A stretch of 45,016 nucleotides of DNA from an uncultured Eubacteriales bacterium. Lineage in GTDB: Bacteria; Bacillota; Clostridia; Oscillospirales; Acutalibacteraceae. The stretch spans positions 1-45,016 of the forward strand of contig CAKSSR010000014.1 in the NCBI GenBank assembly GCA_934489735.1, in the 5' to 3' direction. This document shows, one piece after another, positions 1 to 8,108 of this stretch (its first letter is position 1; every line of letters starts with the position of its first letter). Below the pieces are notes generated by a model. That model was given only the letters and a program-made list of their open reading frames with translations. It did no database searches and was not told where the DNA came from. Both the position numbers and the translations under genes were made by a program.

Positions 1-87
1 AAGCTAAATAAAGCCTTTACAGCTATGATCACTTCGATCAAGCTTCGTTAAATGAAGTCCAATCTAAATATCTTATTCATTTAACTT
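1..87 (-). ncRNA. Second copy of candidate small RNA, partial
   Basis: The sequence transcribed from the copy-1 promoter repeats the first ~85 nt of the candidate RNA at 283-551, including the 10-bp hairpin and the GATC-type hairpin. It runs off the left edge, so neither its 3' end nor any coding content can be seen. Confidence 0.4.
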
Positions 88-93
88 GGTTAT

Positions 94-165
94 ATTATAA
101 CATATTTCAATCCAATTATCTCGGATTTAACAAAATCTTAACATAATCTTAATCAAATCTTAATA
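94..165 (-). promoter_or_regulatory. Promoter with 11-bp direct-repeat operator (copy 1)
   Basis: Reading the minus strand, an extended -10 (TGTTATAAT; hexamer at 94-99) follows four direct-repeat units on an exact 11-bp period (TTAACA, TTAACA, TTAATC, TTAATA on the plus strand, starting at 127, 138, 149, 160). The gap between hexamer and first unit is 27 bp. There is no TTGACA-like -35, as expected of an activator-dependent promoter. The spacing matches the repeat-protein promoters further right. Confidence 0.7.
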
Positions 166-282
166 TAAACCAATTTTTCTCTCTATTTTTCTCCATTTTT
201 TCATCATATGGCATTATATAACCTAAAATATTGTAGTATTCTTTTACCCTTTACTTGCTGGATAGTTCACCCTAATATCAAG

Positions 283-315
283 GAAAAGGCACCGCCCTGC
301 CTAAAAAGCGATGCC
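283..315 (-). terminator. Terminator-like hairpin, minus strand
   Basis: GGCACCGC (288-295) pairs with GCGATGCC (308-315) with one weak pair. On the minus strand the stem is followed by TTTTCC. It is the most GC-rich spot in the first 750 bp and a natural end for the transcript started at 558-629. Confidence 0.55.
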
Positions 316-551
316 TCATCTTAATAAAAAAAAGGTGATTGCATATGATGATTAATATCTCATATGCGAAAGATTTGAATTTTATCTCTCATACTTAAAT
401 AATATGAAAGATAACCAACGTGCTTTCAAAGATTCTCTAAAATTTTAAATCAAATCCAGCACTCAAGCTAAATAAAGCCTTTACAGCTATGATCACTTCG
501 ATCAAGCTTCGTTAAATGAAGTCCAATCTAAATATCTTATTCATTTAACTT
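283..551 (-). ncRNA. Candidate structured small RNA (minus strand)
   Basis: Bounded by the promoter at 558-629 (start expected near 551) and a terminator-like hairpin at 288-315 followed on the minus strand by TTTTCC. In between I find no open frame with a ribosome binding site longer than about ten codons. There are several hairpins: 10 bp at 511-520 with 540-549, a GATC-type stem near 485-509, and an 8-bp stem at 341-348 with 360-367. The first ~85 nt are duplicated at 1-87. A small regulatory RNA is the simplest reading; a decayed gene or a 5' leader is possible. Confidence 0.45.
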
Positions 552-632
552 GGTTATATTATAACATATTTCAATCCAATTATGTTCGATTTAATAAAAT
601 CTTAACATAATCTTAATCAAATCTTAATATAA
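465..632. repeat. 168-bp direct repeat, copy 2
   Basis: Second copy of the element at 1-168. The inverted repeat lies at 511-520 with 540-549, the minus-strand -10 at 558-563, and the 11-bp units start at 591, 602, 613 and 624. Conservation covers the promoter and the first ~85 transcribed bases on the minus strand, which points to a duplicated transcription unit rather than a random intergenic repeat. Confidence 0.95.
558..629 (-). promoter_or_regulatory. Promoter with 11-bp direct-repeat operator (copy 2)
   Basis: Same design as copy 1: minus-strand extended -10 TGTTATAAT (hexamer 558-563), no good -35, a 27-bp gap, then TTAA-type units at 591, 602, 613 and 624. It should fire leftwards into 283-551. 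The nagZ promoter starts 44 bp away on the other strand, so the operator could in principle serve both directions. Confidence 0.7.
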
Positions 633-673
633 GTAATTTTTATTTACAGATATCGAAACCAAATAATAGACTA

Positions 674-702
674 TTGAAAAGAATCAACAATTAAGATATA
701 AT
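674..702 (+). promoter_or_regulatory. Sigma-A promoter of the nagZ-like gene
   Basis: TTGAAA (674-679), a 17-bp spacer and a perfect TATAAT (697-702). The start codon at 758 is preceded by AAAGG (742-747 region). Confidence 0.8.
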
Positions 703-757
703 GGATACACACCCAAAGAAATATTAGTACAAAATACTAACGAAAGGAATCTTATTT

Positions 758-1981
758 ATGAATGAAGTATTAAATTTAAAGATCAAGAAATGTCTATATA
801 ATTCTATCTTTATATTGATTATGTTACTTGGAACATTTTATAGCATGTATGGATGCAATGCCAAAAAAGATGACAACAAATTACCTAACAAGAATAAAAA
901 GTCACAGTATGTCACCGTCAAAGAGAAAACTAAGAAAATTTTATCTAAAATGACTTTAGAAGAAAAGATCGGACAATTATTTATAGTTAAGCCAGAAACG
1001 TTATGTCCAAGCATCGACTATTCACCTGAAAAGGGAGTAACTAAAATCAATGACGAAATTGTAAATAATATCAACAAATGCCATATAGGAGGGATTATAC
1101 TCTTTAGCAAAAATATAAAGAATGAAAAACAACTTAAAAGCTTTATTAATGATCTCCAAAGTTCTAGCAAATATAAGTTATTTATATCTGTAGATGAGGA
1201 AGGCGGACTGGTTTCAAGAGTAGCCAACTGTGATGCCTTTCACGTGAAAAAATATAAAAATATTCAAAGTATAGGCAATACAAATAACGAAAGCAAAGCT
1301 AAAGAATTGGGATCAACTATCGGAAGTTACCTAAAACCACTAGGATTTAATTTGGATTTTGCACCTGTTGCCGATATAAATACAAATCCTAAGAATCCAA
1401 TAATCGGAGTGCGATCTTATGGAAACAATGCTGAACTCGTTTCACGAATGGTTAATGCACAGTTGGATGGTATGCATAAGGCGGGTATAATGGGATGTAC
1501 AAAGCATTATCCAGGACATGGCGACACCTCAAGCGATACGCATACGGGAAGCGTTAGTATCAATAAAACTTGGGATGAATTAAAAAAATGTGAAATAATT
1601 CCCTTTGCATCATCATTTAATAAGACAGATATGATAATGGCATCTCATATTATCGCAAATAACGCATCCCATGACAAATTGCCAACCAGTATCTCGAAAA
1701 ATATGATTCAAGAAAAGCTTAGAAATGAACTCGGATACAAAGGAGTTGTAATATCTGATTCAATGGAAATGAAAGCTATCTCTGATCATTATAATAGCGC
1801 AGAAAGTGCGACATTAGCTATAAAATCAGGAGTCGATATTGTACTCATGTCACCAGATATTCAAGAGGCATATGACGCAGTTTTGAATTCGGTTAAAAAA
1901 GGTGAGATAAGTATTGAAAGAATTGACGAAAGTGTTACAAGAATACTAGAATTAAAAGTCAAATATAATATGATTATCTAA
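758..1981 (+). CDS. nagZ: Lipoprotein beta-N-acetylhexosaminidase, GH3 (NagZ-like)
   Basis: 407 residues. A signal peptide with a lipobox-like SMYGC puts the mature N-terminus on Cys33, so the enzyme is probably anchored outside the membrane. The GH3 catalytic domain fills the rest: KHYPGHGDTSSDTHTG carries the His/Asp pair typical of bacterial NagZ-type enzymes, and VISDSMEM carries the nucleophile Asp of the family. GH3 NagZ enzymes release terminal beta-linked N-acetylglucosamine from muropeptides, so peptidoglycan recycling or remodelling is the expected role; host glycans are an alternative for an exposed enzyme. There is no C-terminal extra domain. It is a single-gene unit with its own sigma-A promoter and two hairpins downstream. 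Confidence 0.88.
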   Translation: MNEVLNLKIKKCLYNSIFILIMLLGTFYSMYGCNAKKDDNKLPNKNKKSQYVTVKEKTKKILSKMTLEEKIGQLFIVKPETLCPSIDYSPEKGVTKINDEIVNNINKCHIGGIILFSKNIKNEKQLKSFINDLQSSSKYKLFISVDEEGGLVSRVANCDAFHVKKYKNIQSIGNTNNESKAKELGSTIGSYLKPLGFNLDFAPVADINTNPKNPIIGVRSYGNNAELVSRMVNAQLDGMHKAGIMGCTKHYPGHGDTSSDTHTGSVSINKTWDELKKCEIIPFASSFNKTDMIMASHIIANNASHDKLPTSISKNMIQEKLRNELGYKGVVISDSMEMKAISDHYNSAESATLAIKSGVDIVLMSPDIQEAYDAVLNSVKKGEISIERIDESVTRILELKVKYNMII

Positions 1982-1996
1982 ATTTATTTAAAGCAG

Positions 1997-2034
1997 GTTT
2001 TCAACATTTTGTCAATAGTGTGTTGAAAACTTTG
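1997..2034 (+). terminator. Terminator after the nagZ-like gene
   Basis: A perfect 10-bp stem, GTTTTCAACA (1997-2006) with TGTTGAAAAC (2021-2030), sits 16 bp after the stop codon and is followed by TTTG. Confidence 0.65.
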
Positions 2035-2084
2035 AATTTCTGTTAATTAACTTGAATATATCTCCTCTAGAAATAAAATACAAA

Positions 2085-2137
2085 TTATCAAGCTTTCAAT
2101 ATTTCGTTAGTAGACCGTTGAAAACTTGATAATTTTC
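2085..2137 (+). terminator. Second hairpin, possible back-up terminator
   Basis: TTATCAAG (2085-2092) pairs with CTTGATAA (2125-2132), extended by TTTCAA/TTGAAA, and is followed by TTTTC. It lies between two convergent genes and may serve either strand. Confidence 0.45.
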
Positions 2138-2145
2138 TATTTTGA

Positions 2146-2185
2146 TATCGAAAGCACCCATAGTCTACCGGTCAACTATAGGTGC
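2146..2185 (-). terminator. Terminator of tuf
   Basis: An 11-bp stem, GCACCCATAGT (2154-2164) with ACTATAGGTGC (2175-2185), followed on the minus strand by TTTCGAT. It lies downstream of tuf and ends the str transcripts. Confidence 0.75.
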
Positions 2186-2249
2186 CTCGTATTTGTAATA
2201 TTACAATCTATTAGTTATATATATATATTATTTTCAAAAAGCTTCTTAA

Positions 2250-3452
2250 TTACTCGTTGATCTTTGTAACAACGCCTGAACCAACTGTACGTCCGCCTTC
2301 ACGGATAGCAAAACGTAGTCCTTCTTCAATTGCGATAGGAGTAATTAATTCTACGTCCATATCTACGTTGTCACCAGGCATGCACATTTCTACTCCTTCT
2401 GGAAGTGAAATAACGCCTGTTACGTCTGTTGTTCTGAAATAGAATTGTGGACGATAGTTGTTAAAGAATGGAGTATGACGTCCACCTTCTTCTTTTGTCA
2501 ATACGTATACTTGACCTCTGAATTTTGTATGAGGATGTATTGTTCCTGGTTTAGCAAGAACTTGACCTCTCTCGATTTCTTCTCTCTGGATACCACGTAA
2601 AAGTACTCCTACGTTGTCTCCTGCTTCAGCATAATCAAGGCTCTTTCTGAACATCTCTAAGCCTGTAACCACGCATTTTCTCTTTTCATCAGTTAAACCA
2701 ACGATTTCTACTTCTTCGCTGACATTTAATCTTCCTCTTTCAACTCTACCTGTTGCAACAGTTCCACGACCTGTGATTGTGAAAACGTCTTCAACTGGCA
2801 TTAAGAAAGGTTGATCAGACTTACGTTCAGGAGTTGGGATGAATTCATCAACTGCATCCATTAATTCATGAATACATTTGTATTCTTCTGCACCAGGATC
2901 TTTTGAAGCTGATTCAAGAGCAACTAATGCTGAACCACGGATAATTGGAGTCTCATCTCCTGGGAAACCGTACTCATTTAATAATTCACGGATTTCCATT
3001 TCTACTAGATCTAATAATTCTTCATCATCAACTTGATCTGCCTTATTCATGAATACTACGATATAAGGAACGCCAACCTGACGTGATAACAAGATGTGCT
3101 CTCTTGTCTGTGGCATCGGACCGTCTGCTGCTGAAACTACTAGGATAGCTCCATCCATCTGAGCTGCACCTGTAATCATGTTTTTAACGTAGTCAGCATG
3201 GCCAGGACAGTCAACGTGTGCATAGTGACGCTTATCTGTTTCATATTCAACGTGAGCTGTATTAATTGTAATTCCACGTTCTCTCTCTTCAGGTGCTTTA
3301 TCGATGTTAGCATAATCAGAGAAATCTGCTTTACCTTCTAAGTTTAAAACCTTTGTGATAGCAGCAGTAAGAGTAGTCTTACCGTGGTCAACGTGACCTA
3401 TAGTACCAATATTAACGTGTGGCTTATTTCTTTCAAATTTTGCCTTTGCCAT
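2250..3452 (-). CDS. tuf: Elongation factor Tu
   Basis: 400 residues, full length. GTP-binding motifs are intact: GHVDHGKT (about 19-26), DCPGHADYVKN (about 81-91) and NKAD (about 136-139), followed by the two beta-barrel domains ending GSGVVTKINE. It carries aminoacyl-tRNA to the ribosomal A site in the cytoplasm. Start is fixed by AAAGGAGG just upstream. It lies 202 bp after fusA and has its own promoter (3611-3639), so it can be expressed apart from the rest of the str genes. Confidence 0.99.
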   Translation of the reverse strand: MAKAKFERNKPHVNIGTIGHVDHGKTTLTAAITKVLNLEGKADFSDYANIDKAPEERERGITINTAHVEYETDKRHYAHVDCPGHADYVKNMITGAAQMDGAILVVSAADGPMPQTREHILLSRQVGVPYIVVFMNKADQVDDEELLDLVEMEIRELLNEYGFPGDETPIIRGSALVALESASKDPGAEEYKCIHELMDAVDEFIPTPERKSDQPFLMPVEDVFTITGRGTVATGRVERGRLNVSEEVEIVGLTDEKRKCVVTGLEMFRKSLDYAEAGDNVGVLLRGIQREEIERGQVLAKPGTIHPHTKFRGQVYVLTKEEGGRHTPFFNNYRPQFYFRTTDVTGVISLPEGVEMCMPGDNVDMDVELITPIAIEEGLRFAIREGGRTVGSGVVTKINE

Positions 3453-3610
3453 TAAAATTTCCTCCTTTTAATAATAGGTTTTCTATTATTATTTAAATAT
3501 TTCTAACCGTAAAACAAACATATCTTTACAGACACATGAATATACGGTAGTTCTAACTTAATTTTGATAATTAATCATTAATAAATTACAAACAATGTAC
3601 TTGTTATACA

Positions 3611-3639
3611 TTATTAACACAAAGTATACGATTTGTCAA
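3611..3639 (-). promoter_or_regulatory. Promoter of tuf
   Basis: On the minus strand a perfect TTGACA (3634-3639), a 17-bp spacer and TAATAA (3611-3616). It lies in the fusA-tuf gap and leaves a leader of about 150 nt before the EF-Tu start. Confidence 0.75.
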
Positions 3640-3654
3640 TACTCAAACGACAAA

Positions 3655-5736
3655 TTAATCTGCTTTTTTAGTACGAGCTGAAATAATGCTCTCTGAAACC
3701 GACTTTGGAACTTCTGCATAATGACTTGGTTCCATTGTATATTGTCCTCTACCTTGAGTCTTCGAACGCATATCTGTTGCATATCCGAACATTTCTGAAA
3801 GAGGTACATTTGCATTTACTCTCTGAGCTCCTGACATAATTTCTATTCCCTGGATCATTCCTCTTCTAGAATTTATGTCACCTATAACATCTCCAACATA
3901 TTCTTCTGGAACTATAACAGAAACTTTCATTATAGGCTCCAATAAAACTGGATCTGCCTTTTTCATAGCTGATTTAAATGCCATAGAACCTGCTATTTTA
4001 AATGCCATTTCAGAAGAGTCTACCTCATGGTAAGAACCGTCATAAAGGGTAACCTTTACGTCAACAACATTATAACCAGCCAATACTCCGGTTAACATAG
4101 CGCCCTGAATACCTTGATCAACTGCAGGTATATATTCTTTCGGGATCGCTCCACCTACTATATTATTAACAAACTCATATCCTTTTTCAGGATTTGGCTC
4201 GATTCTGATCTTAACATGACCATATTGTCCACGACCACCTGATTGTCTTGCATACTTCTCATCAACTTCAGCATTCTTTCTGATAGTTTCCTTGTATGCA
4301 ACTTGTGGCTTACCAACGTTTGCTTCTACTTTGAATTCACGAAGAAGCCTGTCTACTATTATTTCTAGGTGAAGCTCACCCATTCCTGCAATAATAGTTT
4401 GACCCGTCTCTTCATCGGTATAAGCCTTAAATGTAGGATCCTCTTCTGCAAGCTTCGAAAGACCTATACCCATCTTTTCTTGACCTGCTTTAGTCTTTGG
4501 TTCAATTGCCACACGAATAACTGGTTCTGGGAATTCCATTGATTCAAGAATAACTGGATTCTTTTCATCACAAAGTGTATCACCAGTAGTCGTATTCTTC
4601 AATCCAACTGCTGCAGCTATATCACCAGCGTAAACAGTTTCTATATCCTGCCTATGGTTAGCATGCATTTGAACTATTCTACCAATACGTTCTGTATTAT
4701 CTTTCGTAGAATTGTAAACAGATGAACCTGCGTTTATTGATCCTGAGTAGACTCTGAAGAAGCACAACTTACCTACAAATGGGTCTGTAGCTATTTTAAA
4801 TGCTAATGCTGCAAATGGTTCTGAGTCAGATGAATGTTTCTCAATTTCCTCTTCAGTATCAGGATTAATTCCTTTAATAGCCGGAACGTCAGTTGGTGCT
4901 GGCATATAATCTACAATTGCATCCAACAACTTCTGAACACCCTTATTTCTGTAAGATGTTCCGCACACTACTGGAACCATTTTGTTAGCCAATGTTGCTC
5001 TTCTTATACTAGCCTTTATTTCTGCTTCAGAAACTTCTTGACCTTCGATAACTTTTTCAAGTAACGCATCATCCTGATCTGCTACATGATCAAGCAATTC
5101 GCCATGATATTTATTAGCAAGTTCTCTCATATCCTCAGGGATTTCTTCTTCTCTGATATCTTTTCCAAGATCGTCGTAATAAATATATGCCTTCATATTT
5201 ACTAAGTCAATTATTCCTCTAAATGTATCTTCTGCTCCGATTGGCAATTGAATCGGGATCGCATTACATTTTAATCTTTCTTTCATCATGTTAACAACTT
5301 TGTAGAAGTCTGCTCCCATGATATCCATTTTATTAACATATGCCATTCTTGGAACGCCATATTTGTCAGCCTGACGCCAAACCGTCTCAGATTGCGGTTC
5401 TACCCCACCCTTTGCGCATAAAACGGTTACAGAACCGTCCAATACTCTTAAAGAACGTTCTACTTCCACGGTAAAATCAACGTGCCCAGGAGTATCAATA
5501 ATATTAATTCTATGATTCTTCCAAAAGCATGTCGTAGCTGCAGAGGTAATAGTAATACCTCTTTCCTGTTCCTGTTCCATCCAGTCCATGGTAGCAGCTC
5601 CATCGTGAACTTCTCCTATTTTATGATTAATTCCTGTATAAAATAAAATACGTTCTGTAGTGGTAGTTTTGCCGGCGTCAATATGAGCCATTATTCCTAT
5701 ATTTCTTGTTAACTCAAGTGAAACCTGCCTAGCCAT
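3655..5736 (-). CDS. fusA: Elongation factor G
   Basis: 693 residues, normal EF-G length. The G domain shows AHIDAGKTTT (about 17-26), DTPGHVDF and NKMD; the later SGGRGQYGHVKIRIEP stretch belongs to domain IV, and the end matches the family. EF-G is the translocase of the ribosome. The ribosome binding site is only AAAGAG, weaker than that of its neighbours. It is separated from rpsG by 445 bp, an unusually large gap inside a str cluster. Confidence 0.99.
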   Translation of the reverse strand: MARQVSLELTRNIGIMAHIDAGKTTTTERILFYTGINHKIGEVHDGAATMDWMEQEQERGITITSAATTCFWKNHRINIIDTPGHVDFTVEVERSLRVLDGSVTVLCAKGGVEPQSETVWRQADKYGVPRMAYVNKMDIMGADFYKVVNMMKERLKCNAIPIQLPIGAEDTFRGIIDLVNMKAYIYYDDLGKDIREEEIPEDMRELANKYHGELLDHVADQDDALLEKVIEGQEVSEAEIKASIRRATLANKMVPVVCGTSYRNKGVQKLLDAIVDYMPAPTDVPAIKGINPDTEEEIEKHSSDSEPFAALAFKIATDPFVGKLCFFRVYSGSINAGSSVYNSTKDNTERIGRIVQMHANHRQDIETVYAGDIAAAVGLKNTTTGDTLCDEKNPVILESMEFPEPVIRVAIEPKTKAGQEKMGIGLSKLAEEDPTFKAYTDEETGQTIIAGMGELHLEIIVDRLLREFKVEANVGKPQVAYKETIRKNAEVDEKYARQSGGRGQYGHVKIRIEPNPEKGYEFVNNIVGGAIPKEYIPAVDQGIQGAMLTGVLAGYNVVDVKVTLYDGSYHEVDSSEMAFKIAGSMAFKSAMKKADPVLLEPIMKVSVIVPEEYVGDVIGDINSRRGMIQGIEIMSGAQRVNANVPLSEMFGYATDMRSKTQGRGQYTMEPSHYAEVPKSVSESIISARTKKAD

Positions 5737-6181
5737 ACTCTTTCACTACTCAAAATATGGTCAAAGATCAATTAATCCGGACTAAAAAAATTCAATTTTT
5801 TGCAATCCAATGTTAATTTTTCTTGACGAGTAGCACTCCATTCTTTTATATTTTTTTATTTTGAACTTCCATATTTCCTTGAAAGCCCTCTTTCTGTAGA
5901 GCTAACTTATCTCTACTGACACTCCTGACTCTATTAATAGCTAAAGCACATTGAAACTTTACGTCATAGCCGTGAATTTTCTAAACAAAGATCAATCATT
6001 TTTCTAAATACCGATATTCAAATCCATAAGTGCACATCAAGATTTGAATACAGCATGCATAATTATCTCAATTATATCCATAAGAACTTAGGCTATTGAC
6101 AAGTCTAAGTTCTCTTGTGTAGTCAATTGACCTCACGTTAACAGCCATGAGTATTATTTGACAATACCGCAAAGCATTATA
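5737..6181 (-). other. Long rpsG-fusA spacer with hairpins
   Basis: A 445-bp non-coding stretch. It holds a perfect 9-bp hairpin, AGAACTTAG (6083-6091) with CTAAGTTCT (6105-6113), and small stems around 5880-5925 (GAAAG/CTTTC and TAGAG/CTCTA). I see no clean T-run terminator and no convincing sigma-A promoter. An attenuator or leader ahead of fusA is possible but not shown. Confidence 0.5.
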
Positions 6182-6652
6182 CTACCATCTGTAGTGAGCA
6201 AATGCCTTATTTGCTTCTGCCATTTTATGAGTATCTTCACGTTTTTTTGCAGCTCCGCCGATACCATTAACAGCGTCAAGTATTTCTGCTGCTAATCTCT
6301 CTTTCATAGTTTTCTCTGATCTCTGTCTTGAATAAAGAGTTACCCATCTCAAGCCTAAAGTTTGTCTTCTATCCTGACGAACTTCCATTGGTACTTGGTA
6401 TGTTGCACCACCGACTCTTCTTGCTTTTACTTCTAACAATGGCATTATATTTTCCATTGCTTGTTCAAAAACTTCTAATGGTTCTTTACCTGTTTTCTCT
6501 TTAACTATGTTAAATGCTTCATAAACTATTTTCTGGGCAACCCCTCTTTTACCGTCGTACATAACATTATTAATTAGACGAGTAACTAATTTTGAATCAT
6601 ATAACGGATCTGGTAATACATCGCGTTTTGCGACGAAACCTCTTCTTGGCAT
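6182..6652 (-). CDS. rpsG: 30S ribosomal protein S7
   Basis: 156 residues, starting MPRRGFVAKRDVLPDP. A start six codons further upstream is possible, but the GGAGG at about ten bases before this ATG fixes it. S7 binds the 3' major domain of 16S rRNA and nucleates head assembly. C-terminus KMAEANKAFAHYRW is typical. Second gene of the str cluster, 148 bp after rpsL. Confidence 0.98.
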   Translation of the reverse strand: MPRRGFVAKRDVLPDPLYDSKLVTRLINNVMYDGKRGVAQKIVYEAFNIVKEKTGKEPLEVFEQAMENIMPLLEVKARRVGGATYQVPMEVRQDRRQTLGLRWVTLYSRQRSEKTMKERLAAEILDAVNGIGGAAKKREDTHKMAEANKAFAHYRW

Positions 6653-6800
6653 TGGTCTTCCCTCCTTCATAATGATAATGATATCTCCGGTACTCGAAAG
6701 CGACTAACTCCCGACTGCCAATACAGAGGCATTTATATAAACACTTCTGCATTGATGCAGATATATGGAATTCTGTCTTAATTCAATCAAATTACCTTTA

Positions 6801-7226
6801 TTATTTTTTTGCTCCTGCCTTTGGTCTTTTAGCTCCATACTTAGAACGAGATTGCATACGTTTTGCAACTCCTTGAGCATCCAAAGTACCGCGCACTATA
6901 TGGTAACGCACACCTGGCAAGTCCTTAACACGTCCACCACGGATTAAAACAACGCTGTGCTCTTGCAAGTTATGTCCTATTCCAGGGATGTACGAGCTCA
7001 CTTCTATTCCATTTGAAAGCCTTACTCTTGCAACTTTTCTCAAAGCTGAGTTAGGTTTTTTAGGTGTTGCTGTTTTAACAGCTGTACAAACTCCTCTTTT
7101 TTGAGGTGAGTTTTGCTCGATAGAAACTCTTTTCTTAGCATTCCAACCCTTTAGAAGTGCCGGAGCCTTTGCTTTCTTTTCAGATACTTCTCGTCCCTTA
7201 CGAACTAATTGGTTAAACGTTGGCAT
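6801..7226 (-). CDS. rpsL: 30S ribosomal protein S12
   Basis: 141 residues, starting MPTFNQLVRKGRE; the AGGAGGTG eight bases upstream selects this ATG over a longer in-frame alternative. S12 sits at the decoding centre. TPKKPNSALRK carries the wild-type lysine whose mutation gives streptomycin resistance, and the aspartate in RVKDLPGVRYH that is usually methylthiolated is present. Transcribed from the strong promoter at 7374-7402 with a ~140-nt leader. No rpoB/rpoC upstream, unlike many Clostridia. Confidence 0.98.
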   Translation of the reverse strand: MPTFNQLVRKGREVSEKKAKAPALLKGWNAKKRVSIEQNSPQKRGVCTAVKTATPKKPNSALRKVARVRLSNGIEVSSYIPGIGHNLQEHSVVLIRGGRVKDLPGVRYHIVRGTLDAQGVAKRMQSRSKYGAKRPKAGAKK

Positions 7227-7373
7227 ATTACACCTCCTAAAACAAATTATTATGACACGGTCAAGAATTCTCACTTATTTTCAAATGAGCCTCAAACCTT
7301 CCAAGCTGAACTCAAGTTAAGCCAACCTGACGAACCCCATGTGTCGCACGGTTATGTGATTTTGACTTAATCT

Positions 7374-7402
7374 AGTATACTACAATTCAATCATATTGTC
7401 AA
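7374..7402 (-). promoter_or_regulatory. Promoter of the str cluster
   Basis: Consensus TTGACA (7397-7402), 17-bp spacer, TATACT (7374-7379) on the minus strand. The leader to the S12 start is about 140 nt and could hold translational control; I recognise no named element in it. Confidence 0.85.
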
Positions 7403-7439
7403 GTAACCTTATAAATTTTCTTACTTTTTCGTAACTTGT

Positions 7440-7682
7440 TTAAAGTGCATTAACGGTATCTGCTTTTTTCTCCGGGGAGACTATAAACGGTGTTGCTACA
7501 GTTATTGTTCCCATTACAACTGGCACCAGTTTCAACACATGCATAACTCTTTTTCTCCAACAATTTTCCCAATCAAAGCATAATTTATCCTTATACTCAT
7601 CAAGCATAAAACTGATATATCCAAGGGATGCGCTCCCAAACATAATACAATCTTTTCCATAACTTATATTATCTTTAGTCAT
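7440..7682 (-). CDS. Small membrane protein, unknown
   Basis: 80 residues, starting MTKDNISYGKD; GGAGG lies just upstream of this ATG, so a TTG four codons earlier is rejected. One hydrophobic segment (about 50-70, HVLKLVPVVMGTITVATPFIV) could span the membrane; the N-terminal half is soluble and holds two cysteines (CIMFGS, CFDWENC). I do not recognise a family. It lies immediately upstream of the str promoter on the same strand. Confidence 0.65.
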   Translation of the reverse strand: MTKDNISYGKDCIMFGSASLGYISFMLDEYKDKLCFDWENCWRKRVMHVLKLVPVVMGTITVATPFIVSPEKKADTVNAL

Positions 7683-8108
7683 AAGAACCTCCAACCAATA
7701 CGGCTTTTAATATTTTTTAAATTTTCCTCTTTCATAAATAATTAGGAACTATCAATTCCTATTTTCAAGTAGAAGAATATCATAAATATTATATTATTTT
7801 TAATCATTTGTCAAGCAATTTTACTTTTTTATGCATAAATTTACTTAATTTTTCTAACAGATACTTTATCTCTAACTTTTCGTCTCATTAATTATCAAAA
7901 ATATTTTCTTTTAAATTCCAATATTCTTCGTATAAATCAAACTTAATTATCATTATTTTTTTAATAGATGCTTTTCTATTCTCAACCAACCCTGTACCGT
8001 TCGTATATTTCTCCCTTCTTTTTTCCTATTTTATCATGATTAAATGTAATTAAATAATTGATTTTTACTTGATTAAATGATACAATATCTTGTATGTAGG
8101 TGATAATT
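7683..8108. other. Divergent intergenic region
   Basis: AT-rich spacer between two divergent genes. For the small membrane protein: TTGACA (7809-7814) with TAATAT at 17 bp or TATAAT at 15 bp (7786-7793), and a short AGGAA/TTCCT hairpin near 7743-7760 in its leader. The promoter of the lipoprotein operon lies at 8058-8086. I see nothing else. Confidence 0.6.
8058..8086 (+). promoter_or_regulatory. Promoter of the lipoprotein-ribU-tsaEB-rpiB operon
   Basis: TTGATT (8058-8063), 17-bp spacer, TACAAT (8081-8086) preceded by TGA as an extended -10. Transcription should start about 16 nt before the first start codon. Confidence 0.7.

Larger units (their letters stand above)
1..168. repeat. 168-bp direct repeat, copy 1
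   Basis: Nearly identical to 465-632 (offset exactly 464 bp), differing by only a few bases around 117-131. It holds a perfect 10-bp inverted repeat (47-56 with 76-85), a second small hairpin near 20-45, a minus-strand extended -10 (94-99) and four 11-bp-spaced TTAACA-like units starting at 127, 138, 149 and 160. The left end is cut by the window edge, so the true repeat may be longer. Confidence 0.95.

Noticed and set aside
574..757. The 11-bp repeats at 591-629 as the operator of the nagZ-like gene
   Set aside because: They match the minus-strand promoter at 558-563 with the same 27-bp gap as the array, while the nagZ-like gene has a good sigma-A promoter 44 bp further on. A shared role is possible but not needed.
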